This document shows positions 18,387 to 27,803 of a stretch of DNA of 64,000 nt, in pieces. The notes beneath the pieces are model-generated. The model was not told the origin of the DNA. It was given only the letters and a program-made list of their open reading frames with translations, and did not search any database. Made by a program: the position numbers and the translations under genes. The stretch spans positions 94,369 to 158,368 of the forward strand of contig JAFYJN010000032.1 in NCBI GenBank assembly GCA_017538105.1, read 5' to 3'. Origin of the DNA: Prevotella sp. (GTDB taxonomy: Bacteria > Bacteroidota > Bacteroidia > Bacteroidales > Bacteroidaceae). Numbering within the stretch: position 1 is the first letter of the stretch; every line of letters begins with the position of its first letter.

Positions 18387-19958
18387 TTACCCTTCCTGAA
18401 TCAATTCCAACGCTTTCTGTACGATATCGTTATACTTATTGATGATCTGGAAATATTCGTTCATGTCCCAGATATCGCGGGCGATAAGTGCTTTCAGTTG
18501 GGTGCGCAGATATGGAACGGTGCGCCGCAACTCATCATCGTCCTTGGGCTCGATACCCTGTTTCTTCGCCTCGGCCAAGATGTCGTCGACCAACGACTGG
18601 GGCACCTCAAACTGACTGTTGAACGCCTCAAAAGTGGAATAGCGTTTCTTTAGCTCCTTGCGGTGCTGGTCCACATAACGCAGGTTGGCGTTGATAATCA
18701 AGTTCTTCGCCGAAATCTTCCTATGATAGCGCGTATATTTGGTGGTGTCGAGCGGCACGAAATAGTCGGGCATGATACCACCGCCGCCATATACCGTGCG
18801 ATGTTTTTTCAAGGTGTAGAACTTCAGCGAGTCGGCGAAATGGATGCTGTCGGGGTTCGTCAGCTCACCATGCTTGAGACGGTTCTCGAAATCCATCTCA
18901 TAGTCCTTGAGGTCGCCTTTCTTATACGGTTTCTGTATGCACCGTCCCGAAGGAGTATAATAATGGGCGATGGTAAGACGTATCATCGACCCATCGGAGA
19001 AATCTATCGGACGCTGCACCAGTCCCTTGCCAAAAGAACGGCGTCCCACCACGATGCCGCGGTCCTGATCCTGTATGGCGCCGGCGAGAATCTCCGATGC
19101 CGAGGCGGACAATTCGTTCATGAGCACATAGAGATGGAGATCGCCCAACTGTCCACGGCCATTGGCGTTGTATGTCTGTCGTGGATTGCTCCGTCCCTCG
19201 GTATATACCACCAAGTCACCACGCTGCAGGAACTCATTGGCTATCTGCACCGCCGTCTGGAGGTAACCGCCGCCATTGTCCTGCAAGTCGAGAATCAGGG
19301 TGTTCATTCCCTGCTCGCGCAACTTCGCCACCGCCGACATGAACTCGTTGTAGGTGTTCTGCGCGAACTGCTCGATGCGCACATAGCCCACGCCCGGACG
19401 AATCATGTGCGAGGCATGGATGGAATAGACGGGAATCTTGTCGCGGGTGACCATGAATGTGAGCGGATTGCCCTGGCCGGGGCGCACCACGCCTAACTTC
19501 ACCGTCGTTCCCTTTGGTCCACGCAGACGTTTCATCATGTCCTCTTTTTTCATCTTCACCCCCGCGATGGCCGTGTCGTTCACCGACACGATGCGGTCGC
19601 CGGCCACGATGCCCACTTTCTCAGAGGGACCGTTGACTACGGGTTGGATCACCATGAGCGTGTCTTCCACCACGTTGAACTGCACGCCTATGCCCTCAAA
19701 ATTGCCTTGCAGGGGTTCGGTGAGTGCCTTCACCTCATCGGGAGTGGAATACACGGAATGGGGATCCAGTTCCTTGAGCATGCCCCGTATGGCATCCTCC
19801 ACGAGTTTGTTGTCATCTACCTTGTCCACATACAGGTTGCTGACCGCCATCTGTGCCATGCGGAACTTTGTGAGGGGGTTGGGGGCTTCTACAACCAACT
19901 GTGCCCTTGTCATGGTGGCGGTAAAGAGCAGTGCCGCCAATGCTATATATTTTTTCAT
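18387..19958 (-). CDS. S41 family C-terminal processing peptidase
   Basis: 523 residues. A signal peptide (MKKYIALAALLFTATMTRAQ) is followed by an N-terminal helical part, a PDZ domain at about 85-170 (GIGVQFNVVEDTLMV to the VNDTAIAGVKMKKED region) and the S41 catalytic core. The Ser nucleophile lies in NELSASASEILAGA and the Lys base in RRSFGKGLVQ, the Ser/Lys dyad of CtpA-type proteases. It acts in the periplasm on C-terminal tails of envelope proteins. The 523-residue length with a C-terminal helical extension is usual for Bacteroidota paralogues. It runs in the same direction as parE, separated from it by two repeat blocks. Confidence 0.9.
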   Translation of the reverse strand: MKKYIALAALLFTATMTRAQLVVEAPNPLTKFRMAQMAVSNLYVDKVDDNKLVEDAIRGMLKELDPHSVYSTPDEVKALTEPLQGNFEGIGVQFNVVEDTLMVIQPVVNGPSEKVGIVAGDRIVSVNDTAIAGVKMKKEDMMKRLRGPKGTTVKLGVVRPGQGNPLTFMVTRDKIPVYSIHASHMIRPGVGYVRIEQFAQNTYNEFMSAVAKLREQGMNTLILDLQDNGGGYLQTAVQIANEFLQRGDLVVYTEGRSNPRQTYNANGRGQLGDLHLYVLMNELSASASEILAGAIQDQDRGIVVGRRSFGKGLVQRPIDFSDGSMIRLTIAHYYTPSGRCIQKPYKKGDLKDYEMDFENRLKHGELTNPDSIHFADSLKFYTLKKHRTVYGGGGIMPDYFVPLDTTKYTRYHRKISAKNLIINANLRYVDQHRKELKKRYSTFEAFNSQFEVPQSLVDDILAEAKKQGIEPKDDDELRRTVPYLRTQLKALIARDIWDMNEYFQIINKYNDIVQKALELIQEG

Positions 19959-19968
19959 AAATTAAGAA

Positions 19969-20108
19969 CCTCCCCCTATCCCCCTCCCAAGGAAGGGGCA
20001 ACCTACTCGAGGTTAAGGGTTTAATGTATTATTTAAAACCTCCCCCGTTCCCCCTCCCAAGGAGGGGGCAACCTACTCGAGGTTAAGGGTTTAGTGTATT
20101 ATTGAATG
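19969..20108. repeat. Two tandem 70-bp repeat units
   Basis: Unit one is 19969-20038 and unit two 20039-20108. Each has a CCTCCCCC...CCCCTCCCAAGGA palindromic half, then caacctactcgaggttaagg and gtgtattatt-like sequence. They differ at only a few positions, so the duplication is recent. The block lies between the S41 and parE genes; no gene is visible. Confidence 0.75.
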
Positions 20109-20139
20109 TTTGAGTTAAAGAATTTCTAATAAGTTGAGT

Positions 20140-20250
20140 ATTCATTCTCCCTCCCTTGGGGAGGGCTGGGGTGGGTATCATTCTCCCTCCCTTGGGGAGG
20201 GTTAGGGGTGGGTATCACACCCCCTCCCTTGGGGAGGGCTGGGGTGGGTA
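20140..20250. repeat. Three tandem copies of the G/C-rich palindrome, abutting parE
   Basis: Three near-identical units of about 36 bases (CTCCCTCCCTTGGGGAGGG followed by a ggggtgggtatca run) end directly at the parE stop codon. Each can fold into a CCCTCCC/GGGAGGG-type hairpin in the parE 3' untranslated region. Confidence 0.75.
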
Positions 20251-22194
20251 TCACTCTTCTGGTCTGTCTTCCTCGATGACGAGGTTGTCGATGATGAAGT
20301 TCTGGCGTTCCATGGTGTTCTTGCCCATGTAATACTCCAGCAGTTTCTGCACCTGGTCGTTCTTGTGGAGCGTCACCTGCTCCAGTCGCATGTCCGGACC
20401 GATGAAATGGGCGAACTCATCGGGTGATATCTCTCCCAGTCCCTTGAAACGTGTGATTTCCGGGTCGGGACCCAGTTCATTGATGGCCGTCTGCCGTTCC
20501 TCGTCGCTGTAGCAGTAGCGGGTGATGAAATCGTTCTTCTTCTCGCTTTTCTCCAGTTTCTCGTCTACTTCGGCTATCACCTGTTTGTTCTTCACTTTCG
20601 TCCGTTTGTTGCGTACACGGAACAATGGTGTCTGCAGCACATACACATGTCCTTTTTTGATCAAGTCGGGGAAGAACTGGAGGAAGAAGGTGATGATGAG
20701 CAGTCGGATATGCATGCCATCGACATCCGCATCGGTAGCCACGATGACCTTGTTGTAACGCAACGTGTCGAGACCGTCCTCGATGTCGAGCGCCGCCTGG
20801 AGGAGGTTGAACTCCTCGTTCTCGTACACCACTTTCTTGGTCAGTCCGTATGAGTTGAGCGGCTTGCCACGCAGTGAGAACACCGCCTGTGTGTTCACGT
20901 CGCGGCTTTTCGTGATGCTTCCACTGGCCGAGTCGCCCTCGGTGATGAAGATGCAGCTCTCCTCCTTGCGGTCGTTCTTGGTGTCGGAGTAATGTATGCG
21001 GCAGTCACGCAGCTTGCGGTTGTGCAGGTTGGCTTTCTTCGCCCTCTCGCGTGCCAGTTTGGTGACTCCCGCCATGGCCTTGCGCTCTTTCTCGCTCTCG
21101 GAGATTTTCTGCAACATGATTTCCGCCACGTCGGCATGTTTGTGCAGATAGTTGTCCACCTCCTGTTTGATGAAGTCACCCACGTATTTGTTGATGGACA
21201 CCCCGTCGGGACTCATCGTCAGCGACCCAAGTTTGATCTTCGTCTGACTCTCGAACACCGGCTCCTCCACGTTGACGGCGATGGCCGCCACGATGCCGTT
21301 GCGTATGTCGCCATACTCGAACCCTTTTCCCGAAAATTCCTTGATGGTCTTGGCGATATGCTCCTTGAAAGCGCTCTGGTGCGTGCCGCCCTGTGTGGTG
21401 TGCTGTCCGTTGACGAACGAGTGGTATTCTTCGCCATACTGGTTAGTGTGTGTGAAGGCGATCTCTATGTCGTCGCCCTTCATGTGTATGATGGGATAGA
21501 TACCCTCGTTGGTCATACTGTCGTTGAGCAGGTCTTCCAGTCCGTTGCGGCTCAGGATACGTCGCCCGTTGAACATGATGGTCAGTCCCGTGTTCAGGTA
21601 CGTGTAGTTGCGCAGCATCGTCTCCACGATATCGTCCTGGAACCTATAGTTCTTGAACATCGTGTTGTCCGGCTCGAAAAAGATGAAGGTACCCGTCTCG
21701 TCGGCGGTGTCGGTGGTGACATCATCCTTCAGCACTCCCCGTTCGAAGGTCACCTTGCGCATCTTTCCTTCACGGTACGAGGCAGCCTCGAAATGCGTAC
21801 TCAGCGCATTCACCGCTTTCACGCCCACGCCGTTCAGTCCCACACTCTTCTTGAACGCCTTCGAGTCGTACTTACCACCCGTATTGAGCACGTTCACCGC
21901 CTCGATGAGTTTGCCTTGGGGTATGCCGCGCCCGTAGTCGCGCACACTCACACGGAGATGGTCCTCGATATCTATCTCTATGCGCTTGCCGGCATTCATC
22001 TTGAACTCGTCGATGGAGTTGTCGATTACCTCCTTGAGCAACACGTAGATACCATCTTCGGGTAGCGACCCGTCACCCAGGCGTCCGATGTACATACCCG
22101 GACGCTTGCGCACATGCTCCATGTCGGAGAGGTGGACGATATTGTCTTCAATGTATTCTGGAGAGAGGTTGACTTGGTTCTGTATTTCTTCCAT
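20251..22194 (-). CDS. parE: DNA topoisomerase IV subunit B (type IIA ATPase subunit)
   Basis: 647 residues. The GHKL ATPase shows the N-box [19 protein letters not shown] and the [13 protein letters not shown] loop; the transducer follows; then a TOPRIM domain with EGDSASGS and [10 protein letters not shown], whose acidic residues bind the metal ion. The GDSASG wording (instead of GDSAGG) and the length fit the Bacteroidota ParE-type subunit rather than GyrB. With ParC (not in this window) it decatenates chromosomes. A pyrimidine-rich, repeat-filled 307-base gap lies upstream, and palindromic repeats touch its stop codon. Confidence 0.88.
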   Translation of the reverse strand: MEEIQNQVNLSPEYIEDNIVHLSDMEHVRKRPGMYIGRLGDGSLPEDGIYVLLKEVIDNSIDEFKMNAGKRIEIDIEDHLRVSVRDYGRGIPQGKLIEAVNVLNTGGKYDSKAFKKSVGLNGVGVKAVNALSTHFEAASYREGKMRKVTFERGVLKDDVTTDTADETGTFIFFEPDNTMFKNYRFQDDIVETMLRNYTYLNTGLTIMFNGRRILSRNGLEDLLNDSMTNEGIYPIIHMKGDDIEIAFTHTNQYGEEYHSFVNGQHTTQGGTHQSAFKEHIAKTIKEFSGKGFEYGDIRNGIVAAIAVNVEEPVFESQTKIKLGSLTMSPDGVSINKYVGDFIKQEVDNYLHKHADVAEIMLQKISESEKERKAMAGVTKLARERAKKANLHNRKLRDCRIHYSDTKNDRKEESCIFITEGDSASGSITKSRDVNTQAVFSLRGKPLNSYGLTKKVVYENEEFNLLQAALDIEDGLDTLRYNKVIVATDADVDGMHIRLLIITFFLQFFPDLIKKGHVYVLQTPLFRVRNKRTKVKNKQVIAEVDEKLEKSEKKNDFITRYCYSDEERQTAINELGPDPEITRFKGLGEISPDEFAHFIGPDMRLEQVTLHKNDQVQKLLEYYMGKNTMERQNFIIDNLVIEEDRPEE

Positions 22195-22501
22195 TACATT
22201 TAAAGTGGGAGTTTTTATTTTTGTTTAATCGGGAGTTTTGTTTAATTGGAAGTTAAAATGGAAGTAAAATTGGAAGTTAATTCGCTTCGCTCATGGAAGT
22301 TAAAATGGACATTACCGCATCCGACTTTTACTTTTTTACTCTTTTACTTTTTTACCCTTTTACCTTTTTACTTTTTTACTCTTTTACTTTTTTACCTTTT
22401 TACTTTTTTACCCTTTTACCTTTCAAGGCTATTGTCCTGCACGAAGTGCATTACTTCCCCTTTTACTTCCTCTAACTTCCTTTTACTTCCTTTTTTTCTT
22501 T
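22195..22501. repeat. Low-complexity gap: purine-rich repeats then a long pyrimidine tract
   Basis: No gene. 22243-22310 holds several copies of a ggaagttaaaatggaagt-like repeat. 22322-22430 is an almost pure pyrimidine run of short units of the ctttttta/cttttac type on the plus strand. Polymerase slippage is the likely origin. It separates parE from the acyltransferase-like gene. Confidence 0.7.
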
Positions 22502-23641
22502 TCAAATATCCTTCTTATAGCAGCGGCGCCGTTTGTGCAACTCGTGGTCGAGGTGCTGCCACTGGCTCTGCACCTTGCCGTTCGTCTCCATCTCCACATG
22601 GGTCTCACCCCATTTGAGGCCCAAGGCATGGAACCGCGGGATGAGGTCGCTGAAGAGCAGCGCGTTGGCACCTTTAGGCCGATATTCCGGCAGCACACCG
22701 ATGAGCAGGCAGTCGACGATGTCGGCCTTGTGCCACTTGAGCACACGCAGGATATGCCACCAGCCGAAGGGCAGCAGTCGGCCTTTCCTACATTTCTGCA
22801 AGGCCTTGGTCAAGGACAGGAGACAGACGCCGGCGCCCACCACCTTGCCGTTGTTGCCATCCTCAATGACCGTCACGAAATCGAGATCAATCATCGGAAG
22901 ATACATCTTCACATATTCGTCGATCTGTTTGTCCGACAGTTCCGAATACTCATACAGGTCTTTCATCGCCTCGTTGAGCGCCTCGAACAGTTTCCGCCCA
23001 TAACCGTCTTCAAAGATATCTTTCTTGGTGAGTTTCTTGATGCGCAGGTTATAGCGCCGCTGAACCATATCGGCTATCTTGGCGAATTTCTCTGGTACCG
23101 TGTCAGGAACGAACAGTTTGTATTCCACATAGTCGTTGTCTTTCTCATAGCCACCCAGCCGCTCCATGTGCTCGGGATAATATGGGTAGTTGTAGATGGT
23201 GGCCATAGTGCCCAACTGGTCGAAGCCATCGGTGAGCATCCCTTCGGGGTCCATGTCGGTGAACCCCAGCGGTCCCACTATCTCGTTCATACCTTTGCTG
23301 CGTCCATATTCGGCCACGGCATCCAAGAGAGCACCCGACACCTCGATGTCGTCGATGAAATCTATCCATCCGAAGCGCACTCGTTTATGGTTCCACCGCT
23401 CGTTGGCCCTGTGGTTGATGATGGCCGCCACGCGTCCCACCAATTTGCCATCCTTATAGGCGAGGAAATATTCAGCTTCGCAGAAATCGAAAGCCGAATT
23501 TTTGTCTTTGCTCAGCGTTCGCTTGTCGTCGCTGTAGAGGTTGGGGGCATCGAATTTGTTTCCTTTATAGAGCGTATAATGGAACTCGATGAATTTCTTC
23601 AAATCCTTTTTGGATTCAACTTTTTTAATTTCTACTGACAT
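22502..23641 (-). CDS. GNAT-like acyltransferase family protein
   Basis: 379 residues from the ATG at 23641 (an upstream GTG at 23650 is possible). The N-terminal part contains a GNAT-like strand-turn (AEYFLAYKDGKLVGRVAAII) and the sequence around MNEIVGPLGFTDMDPEGML. The C-terminal half has a second acetyltransferase-like region (VVGAGVCLLSL, then LLIGVLPEYRPKGANALLF, which fits a CoA-binding loop). The family is conserved in Bacteroidota but its substrate is unknown to me. No signal peptide. The 223-base upstream gap contains gagttt/ggaagtt repeats and a run of ctttaat units. Confidence 0.6.
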   Translation of the reverse strand: MSVEIKKVESKKDLKKFIEFHYTLYKGNKFDAPNLYSDDKRTLSKDKNSAFDFCEAEYFLAYKDGKLVGRVAAIINHRANERWNHKRVRFGWIDFIDDIEVSGALLDAVAEYGRSKGMNEIVGPLGFTDMDPEGMLTDGFDQLGTMATIYNYPYYPEHMERLGGYEKDNDYVEYKLFVPDTVPEKFAKIADMVQRRYNLRIKKLTKKDIFEDGYGRKLFEALNEAMKDLYEYSELSDKQIDEYVKMYLPMIDLDFVTVIEDGNNGKVVGAGVCLLSLTKALQKCRKGRLLPFGWWHILRVLKWHKADIVDCLLIGVLPEYRPKGANALLFSDLIPRFHALGLKWGETHVEMETNGKVQSQWQHLDHELHKRRRCYKKDI

Positions 23642-23864
23642 GGTTAACACGTTTAGTTGTGCGTTTCACCGCATGATGCTGCAAAGATACGCAAAAAAAA
23701 CGAAAAGCAAAGGCGAAAAAGACAAGAAATAAGAGTTAAGAGTTCAGAATTGAGAGTTTTAGGAAGTTAGGGAGTTTGGAAGTTTGGGAGTTTGGGAGTT
23801 TAGACAATAGCCCACTTGCCTCTTGCTCCTCTCTTTAATCTTTTAATCTTTTAATCTTTAAATT

Positions 23865-25244
23865 TTATAATCTTTTAATCTTCTTATTAACGCCCCCTCC
23901 CTTTGGGAGGGCCGGGGTGGGTTTCCACTCTCCCTCCCTTTGGGAGGGCCGGGGTGGGTTTCCATTCTCCCTCCCTTTGGGAGGGTCGGGGTGGGTTTCC
24001 ATTCTCCCTCCCTTGGGGAGGGCTAGGGGTGGGTATTTCCCCCCTAAGAACAAAAATTGTTTCCTTTGGAAGGTGGTGGCGAAGATATAGTGTTGTCCTC
24101 CGTCGCGCAGATGCAATTTCTTCCGCAACTGGTCTGTGGACAGCGGGAAATTGCGGGTGGTGACGTTCGCCTGGTCAATGTCCCGTAAGGCCTCAGCATA
24201 TTCCCGTTTATTCAGTGTGAACACCCGTTGCACGTGGAACATTCGTCCAGGAAAGTCCTCCAGCATTTCTTCACTCACGAAAAGATGGCTGTTGCTCTCT
24301 ATGGCCTTCACGCCGTAGCGTTGCGTGAGCATGGCGAAGCATCCGCTTTTCATGATGGCCGGACAAGGTTCGTAGAGGAAAGTGATGTGGCGCAGTTCTT
24401 CCTCATCGCCTATCAGGGCCGGTGTGCCCTGCCGTTCGTCGGGGGAGATGTCGATGACCTGTTCCCCATGCACGCAAACCAAACGCATCTCACGCGACCC
24501 CATTGATGGCACGACCACGAACAGCAACTCCTTGCACTCGTTGCCCACATCTACGATATGCACCTCCGCCACGCTGCCACCGGCCTCCTCCATCTCGCTC
24601 ACCGCCTGGTGCCAGTCAAGCATCGGCGACAGTTTGACCATCACGGCCCCCGCCTTCTCCAGCAGCGACGGCATCATCGGCAAGATATTGGGCGTGCAGT
24701 CGGCGATGCCCCATGTGCGTCCTCCGTGACTGTCACGACGGGCGGGGTCGAGGAAGACGACATCGGCAGTGGGCAACCGCCGCCACACCTCCTCGGCATC
24801 CCCCTGCACCACCTCGGTATGTGTCAACCCCAGCAATGGCAGGTTGTGGCGCGCCAGTCCACAGAGTGTATCCTGTCGCTCCACAAAATAAGAACGGTCG
24901 AAAAAAGGAGCCATAAACGAGTGGTCCACACCCAGACCACCCGTCAAGTCGACGAAGGTGGTGAGCCGGCCTTCCTGTTGCATGGTTGTCAACAGCCGTC
25001 TCACCACCTCACCTTTGTAACGTGCCGCCTCTTCCGATGAACACTGCTCCATCGACAGGTGCGGCGGATAGATAATCCCCTCGGTGGCCGCCCAGCGAGG
25101 CACCTTGTGGCGTGCCCGCTGCCAGCCATCCACCTGACCCACGACCCATGGCATGTCCATGTCGGGATATCTGCCCGACTGTAAAGCCAAGAGGTGCACA
25201 TCGTCAAGGCGATGTGCACGCACAAATTCCGGGTCGCGCCGCAT
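23865..25244 (-). CDS. SAM-dependent methyltransferase with THUMP-like domain, repeat-extended C-terminus
   Basis: 459 residues. The class I methyltransferase core has motif I-like FVDLTGGLGVD, the acidic loop YFVERQD and a DPPY-like VVFLDPARRD that suggests nucleic-acid or base substrate. The C-terminal THUMP-like region ends near LRKKLHLRDGGQHYIFATT. About the last 55 residues, from about KYPPLALPKGG on, are encoded by four consecutive copies of the G/C-rich intergenic palindrome, giving repeated PxLPKGG/PPKGRE/PSQREGE segments; this tail is not expected in the family. The gene starts three bases after the LemA stop, so it belongs to the same transcription unit. Confidence 0.75.
   Translation of the reverse strand: MRRDPEFVRAHRLDDVHLLALQSGRYPDMDMPWVVGQVDGWQRARHKVPRWAATEGIIYPPHLSMEQCSSEEAARYKGEVVRRLLTTMQQEGRLTTFVDLTGGLGVDHSFMAPFFDRSYFVERQDTLCGLARHNLPLLGLTHTEVVQGDAEEVWRRLPTADVVFLDPARRDSHGGRTWGIADCTPNILPMMPSLLEKAGAVMVKLSPMLDWHQAVSEMEEAGGSVAEVHIVDVGNECKELLFVVVPSMGSREMRLVCVHGEQVIDISPDERQGTPALIGDEEELRHITFLYEPCPAIMKSGCFAMLTQRYGVKAIESNSHLFVSEEMLEDFPGRMFHVQRVFTLNKREYAEALRDIDQANVTTRNFPLSTDQLRKKLHLRDGGQHYIFATTFQRKQFLFLGGKYPPLALPKGGRMETHPDPPKGRENGNPPRPSQREGEWKPTPALPKGGGVNKKIKRL
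23893..24045. repeat. Four tandem G/C-rich palindromes inside a reading frame
   Basis: Four units of about 37 bases (CTCCCTCCCTTTGGGAGGGC, then cggggtgggtttccatt). They are in frame with and encode the C-terminal tail of the methyltransferase gene, because the unit carries no stop in that frame. Confidence 0.8.
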
Positions 25245-25247
25245 GGT

Positions 25248-25826
25248 TTAGAACTTCACCTCGGGAGCCTTCTGTGCAGCCGCCTCAGCCTCGAACTTCT
25301 CCATCTTCTCGAAGCCGAACAAACCGGCGAAGAGTGACTTCGGGAAGTGACGGATATCCTGGTTGTATTCCGTCACTTTTTCATTGAACTTCTGTCGTGC
25401 CTCGTTGATGCGGTTCTCCGTCCCTTCGAGCTGTGTCTGCAGGTTCGTGAACTGCTCACTGGCCTTCAGGTCGGGATAGGATTCCGACACGGCAATGAGC
25501 TTACCCAAGGCCGAGCTCAGTTCACCTTGTGCCTGCTGGAACTGTTTCAGCTGCTCAGGTGTCACGTTCGACGGGTCGATGGTGATTTGCGTAGCCTTGG
25601 CGCGCGCCTCTACCACAGCCTTGAAGGTCTCTTCCTCGTGCTTGGCATAGCCTTTCACCGTCTCCACCAGGTTGGGGATGAGGTCGGCTCTCCGCTGATA
25701 GGTGGCCTGCACATCAGCCAGCGCCTTCGTGGCCGTTTCCTGTTTGTCAACCATGCCATTGTAGGCACTCATGCCCAGTAGGGCCAACACAGCCAATACG
25801 GCAATAAGAATCAATCCTTTTTTCAT
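25248..25826 (-). CDS. LemA family protein
   Basis: 192 residues starting at the ATG at 25826; an open frame runs further upstream but into the palindromic repeat. An N-terminal membrane anchor (MKKGLILIAVLAVLALLGM) is followed by the LemA helical bundle, with the family sequence around YQRRADLIPNLVETVKGYAK and VIAVSESYPDLKASEQF-like segments. LemA proteins are membrane-tethered and of unknown biochemical role, often paired with TPM-domain proteins, as here, where the TPM gene lies upstream in the same direction. Confidence 0.9.
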   Translation of the reverse strand: MKKGLILIAVLAVLALLGMSAYNGMVDKQETATKALADVQATYQRRADLIPNLVETVKGYAKHEEETFKAVVEARAKATQITIDPSNVTPEQLKQFQQAQGELSSALGKLIAVSESYPDLKASEQFTNLQTQLEGTENRINEARQKFNEKVTEYNQDIRHFPKSLFAGLFGFEKMEKFEAEAAAQKAPEVKF

Positions 25827-25854
25827 GTTTATTATATATTGAGTGATTAGTATC

Positions 25855-25987
25855 TTAGAAACCCACCCCGGCCCTCCCAAAGGGAGGGAGTTGAGTGTTG
25901 AATGTTGAGTGTTGAATGTTGAATGAATTTTCTCTCCCCCTCGGGGGAGTTAGTGGGGGGCTCCTCGGGGGAGTTAGTGGGGGGCTT
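25855..25987. repeat. Palindromic and direct repeats between LemA and TPM genes
   Basis: One CCCTCCCAAAGGGAGGG palindrome, three gttgaatgttga-type units, and two copies of a CTCGGGGGAGTTAGTGGGGG repeat abutting the stop codon of the TPM-domain gene. Confidence 0.7.
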
Positions 25988-26827
25988 TTACCAACTCGAC
26001 CCGGCACCACCGCCGCCGAAGCCACCGCCGCCATAGCTGCCACCTGACGACCAACCGCCTCCTGACGACCAACCGCCCGATGAGCTGCCACCCAAACCGC
26101 CGGTGGATATCCATCCACCGCCCGATGAGCCACCCGACGAGCCGCCATGACGGTTCAGGTAGATGAGTATCAGGATGAAGATGGCGAAATAGATGATGTC
26201 CGCCCACGTAAAATCTTCATCGCCCGTGTTGTCGGACAGCTGGTCTGCGTCAGGAAGGTTCCCCGTCTTGAACTTGTTGTATATCGCCGAGCACGTCTGC
26301 ACCACGGCGGCGCTCACATCGCCCTTTTTCATGTTGGGCACGATGCACGCCTGACTGATTTGGTTACATTCCAAGTCGGTGAGGTCTCCTTCGAGACCTT
26401 TTCCCGGGGCGATGAACGCCTTATGGTCCTCCACGGCAATCACCACCACCAGTCCACGGTTCGTCTCCTTGCTTCCCACACCGTATTTGTTGCCCACATC
26501 CTGGGCCATGCGGAACGCGTCGCCACCTTTCACATGTCCTACGACGATGAAGGCACTCTCCACGCCACACTCCCTGTCGAGCAGTCGCAGCAGCATATTC
26601 GCGGAGTCGCGTTGCACCGTGGCCACGAGGTTTTCGGGGTCACTCACATACTGGTTGGCGTCTTTCAGGTGAGCCATGGGTATGTTGTCGGCCGTCCACT
26701 CCTTCTGTTGCCATTCCGATGCGCCTTCATTCGACGACACCTCATACGTGGTATCGTCGCCGCAAGATCCCATGGCCGACAGGATGACGGCAAGGATGAC
26801 TAAACCGAGAATGAGGTATTTATTCAT
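25988..26827 (-). CDS. TPM-domain (YgcG-like) lipoprotein
   Basis: 279 residues. A lipoprotein signal (VILAVILSAMGSC, lipobox Cys about residue 23) precedes a TPM domain at about 55-195 with the region GSKETNRGLVVVIAVEDHKAFIAPGKGLEG, typical of TPM phosphatase-like proteins. A transmembrane helix follows (about 212-228), then a Gly/Ser-rich tail (SSGGGWSSGGSYGGGGFGGG), usual for YgcG relatives. It lies in the same run of minus-strand genes as LemA, the standard pairing. Suggested role is in membrane-protein quality control, an inference from the family. Confidence 0.85.
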   Translation of the reverse strand: MNKYLILGLVILAVILSAMGSCGDDTTYEVSSNEGASEWQQKEWTADNIPMAHLKDANQYVSDPENLVATVQRDSANMLLRLLDRECGVESAFIVVGHVKGGDAFRMAQDVGNKYGVGSKETNRGLVVVIAVEDHKAFIAPGKGLEGDLTDLECNQISQACIVPNMKKGDVSAAVVQTCSAIYNKFKTGNLPDADQLSDNTGDEDFTWADIIYFAIFILILIYLNRHGGSSGGSSGGGWISTGGLGGSSSGGWSSGGGWSSGGSYGGGGFGGGGAGSSW

Positions 26828-26870
26828 TGTTGGTGGGTTGGTGGGTTTTGGGGATTATCAGATGATGCGT

Positions 26871-27593
26871 TTATTCAAACGTCATGCCGTTCCACTTCAG
26901 TGTGGTGTCGTCACTTTCGGCGGAATCGTTCTCTTTGTCGACGGTGTAGGCGTGGATGATGATATCCTTGCCTTCGTCGGGCAGGTCAACAGCAAAGGAG
27001 TCGTAACCTTTTACGCGCCTCTCTATCATGTTGGTCAATTCGGGCTCGGGAGTCAACACATCCGTGGCGGGGTCGTAGTCGTAGAACACCACCAAGTTGT
27101 CCTCTTCCCCACTTTCGGAGGCTGCGGACATGAAAGCGGCAAAAAGCTTGTGGTCGTTCTGGCGGTTCCAGTAACACATCTCGGTGACATGGATTGTCTC
27201 CACCTTCATGATGCATCGTGCGTAGCCATTGCGTGGTTTGCTGATGACGTCGTAGAGTTCATCCTTCTTGCCAGACATGAGATAGTCAAGCATGGCCTTG
27301 TTGGTCTCGCACTGAGGATACGCATCGCAGAAAGCGATGGCAAACTGCTCGATGCCCCTGTCGACATCACCTGCATCCACCTCGATAGTTTTTCCTGTCC
27401 ACGCCTTCCTGATGGAAGCGATGCCGAAGGGGTCGTCAGACGATGCCGGAGCGGCATCCGTCTTAGTCGTGGCCGTCACCTTACCCCTTAATTTATCACT
27501 ATCAACGGGTTTGCCGTTGTTCTTTTGTTTGTCACCGCATGCCACCATCAGCATGGCAGCCATCATCATAAATGCGAAAAATGATTTTTTCAT
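26871..27593 (-). CDS. Putative lipoprotein of unknown function
   Basis: 240 residues from the ATG at 27593 (an upstream in-frame start lies in non-conserved repeat DNA). The signal peptide ends in a lipobox (MMMAAMLMVACGDKQ). The mature part is charged, with no motif I recognise; residues 150-230 look beta-rich. It is the first of the genes ahead of TPM and LemA on this strand and 43 bases from the TPM gene, so it may be part of the same envelope operon. Confidence 0.6.
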   Translation of the reverse strand: MKKSFFAFMMMAAMLMVACGDKQKNNGKPVDSDKLRGKVTATTKTDAAPASSDDPFGIASIRKAWTGKTIEVDAGDVDRGIEQFAIAFCDAYPQCETNKAMLDYLMSGKKDELYDVISKPRNGYARCIMKVETIHVTEMCYWNRQNDHKLFAAFMSAASESGEEDNLVVFYDYDPATDVLTPEPELTNMIERRVKGYDSFAVDLPDEGKDIIIHAYTVDKENDSAESDDTTLKWNGMTFE

Positions 27594-27619
27594 TTGAATT
27601 ATTATTATTGTAAAGTTGA

Positions 27620-27790
27620 CAAAAGAACCCCCCACTAACTCCCTGAAAGGAGCCCTCCACTAACTCCCCCAGGAGCCCCCCACTAACTCCCCCGAGGGGG
27701 AGAGAAAATTCATTCAACATTCAACATTCAACACTCAACATTCAACACTCAACTCCCTCCCCTCGGGGAGGGCCGGGGTAGGGGCTTTAA
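27620..27790. repeat. Intergenic repeat block
   Basis: Three ccccccactaactccc-type repeats, five cattcaacattcaac-type units and one CCCTCCCCTCGGGGAGGG palindrome, packed between ybeY and the lipoprotein gene. No gene. Confidence 0.7.
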
Positions 27791-27803
27791 TCTTTTAATT
27801 TTT

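Noticed and set aside
20992-22065. 357-residue open frame antisense to parE
   Set aside because: The parE reading has all type IIA topoisomerase motifs; the antisense frame has none.
22535-23638. 367-residue open frame antisense to the acyltransferase-like gene
   Set aside because: Same reason: antisense shadow with no recognisable domain.
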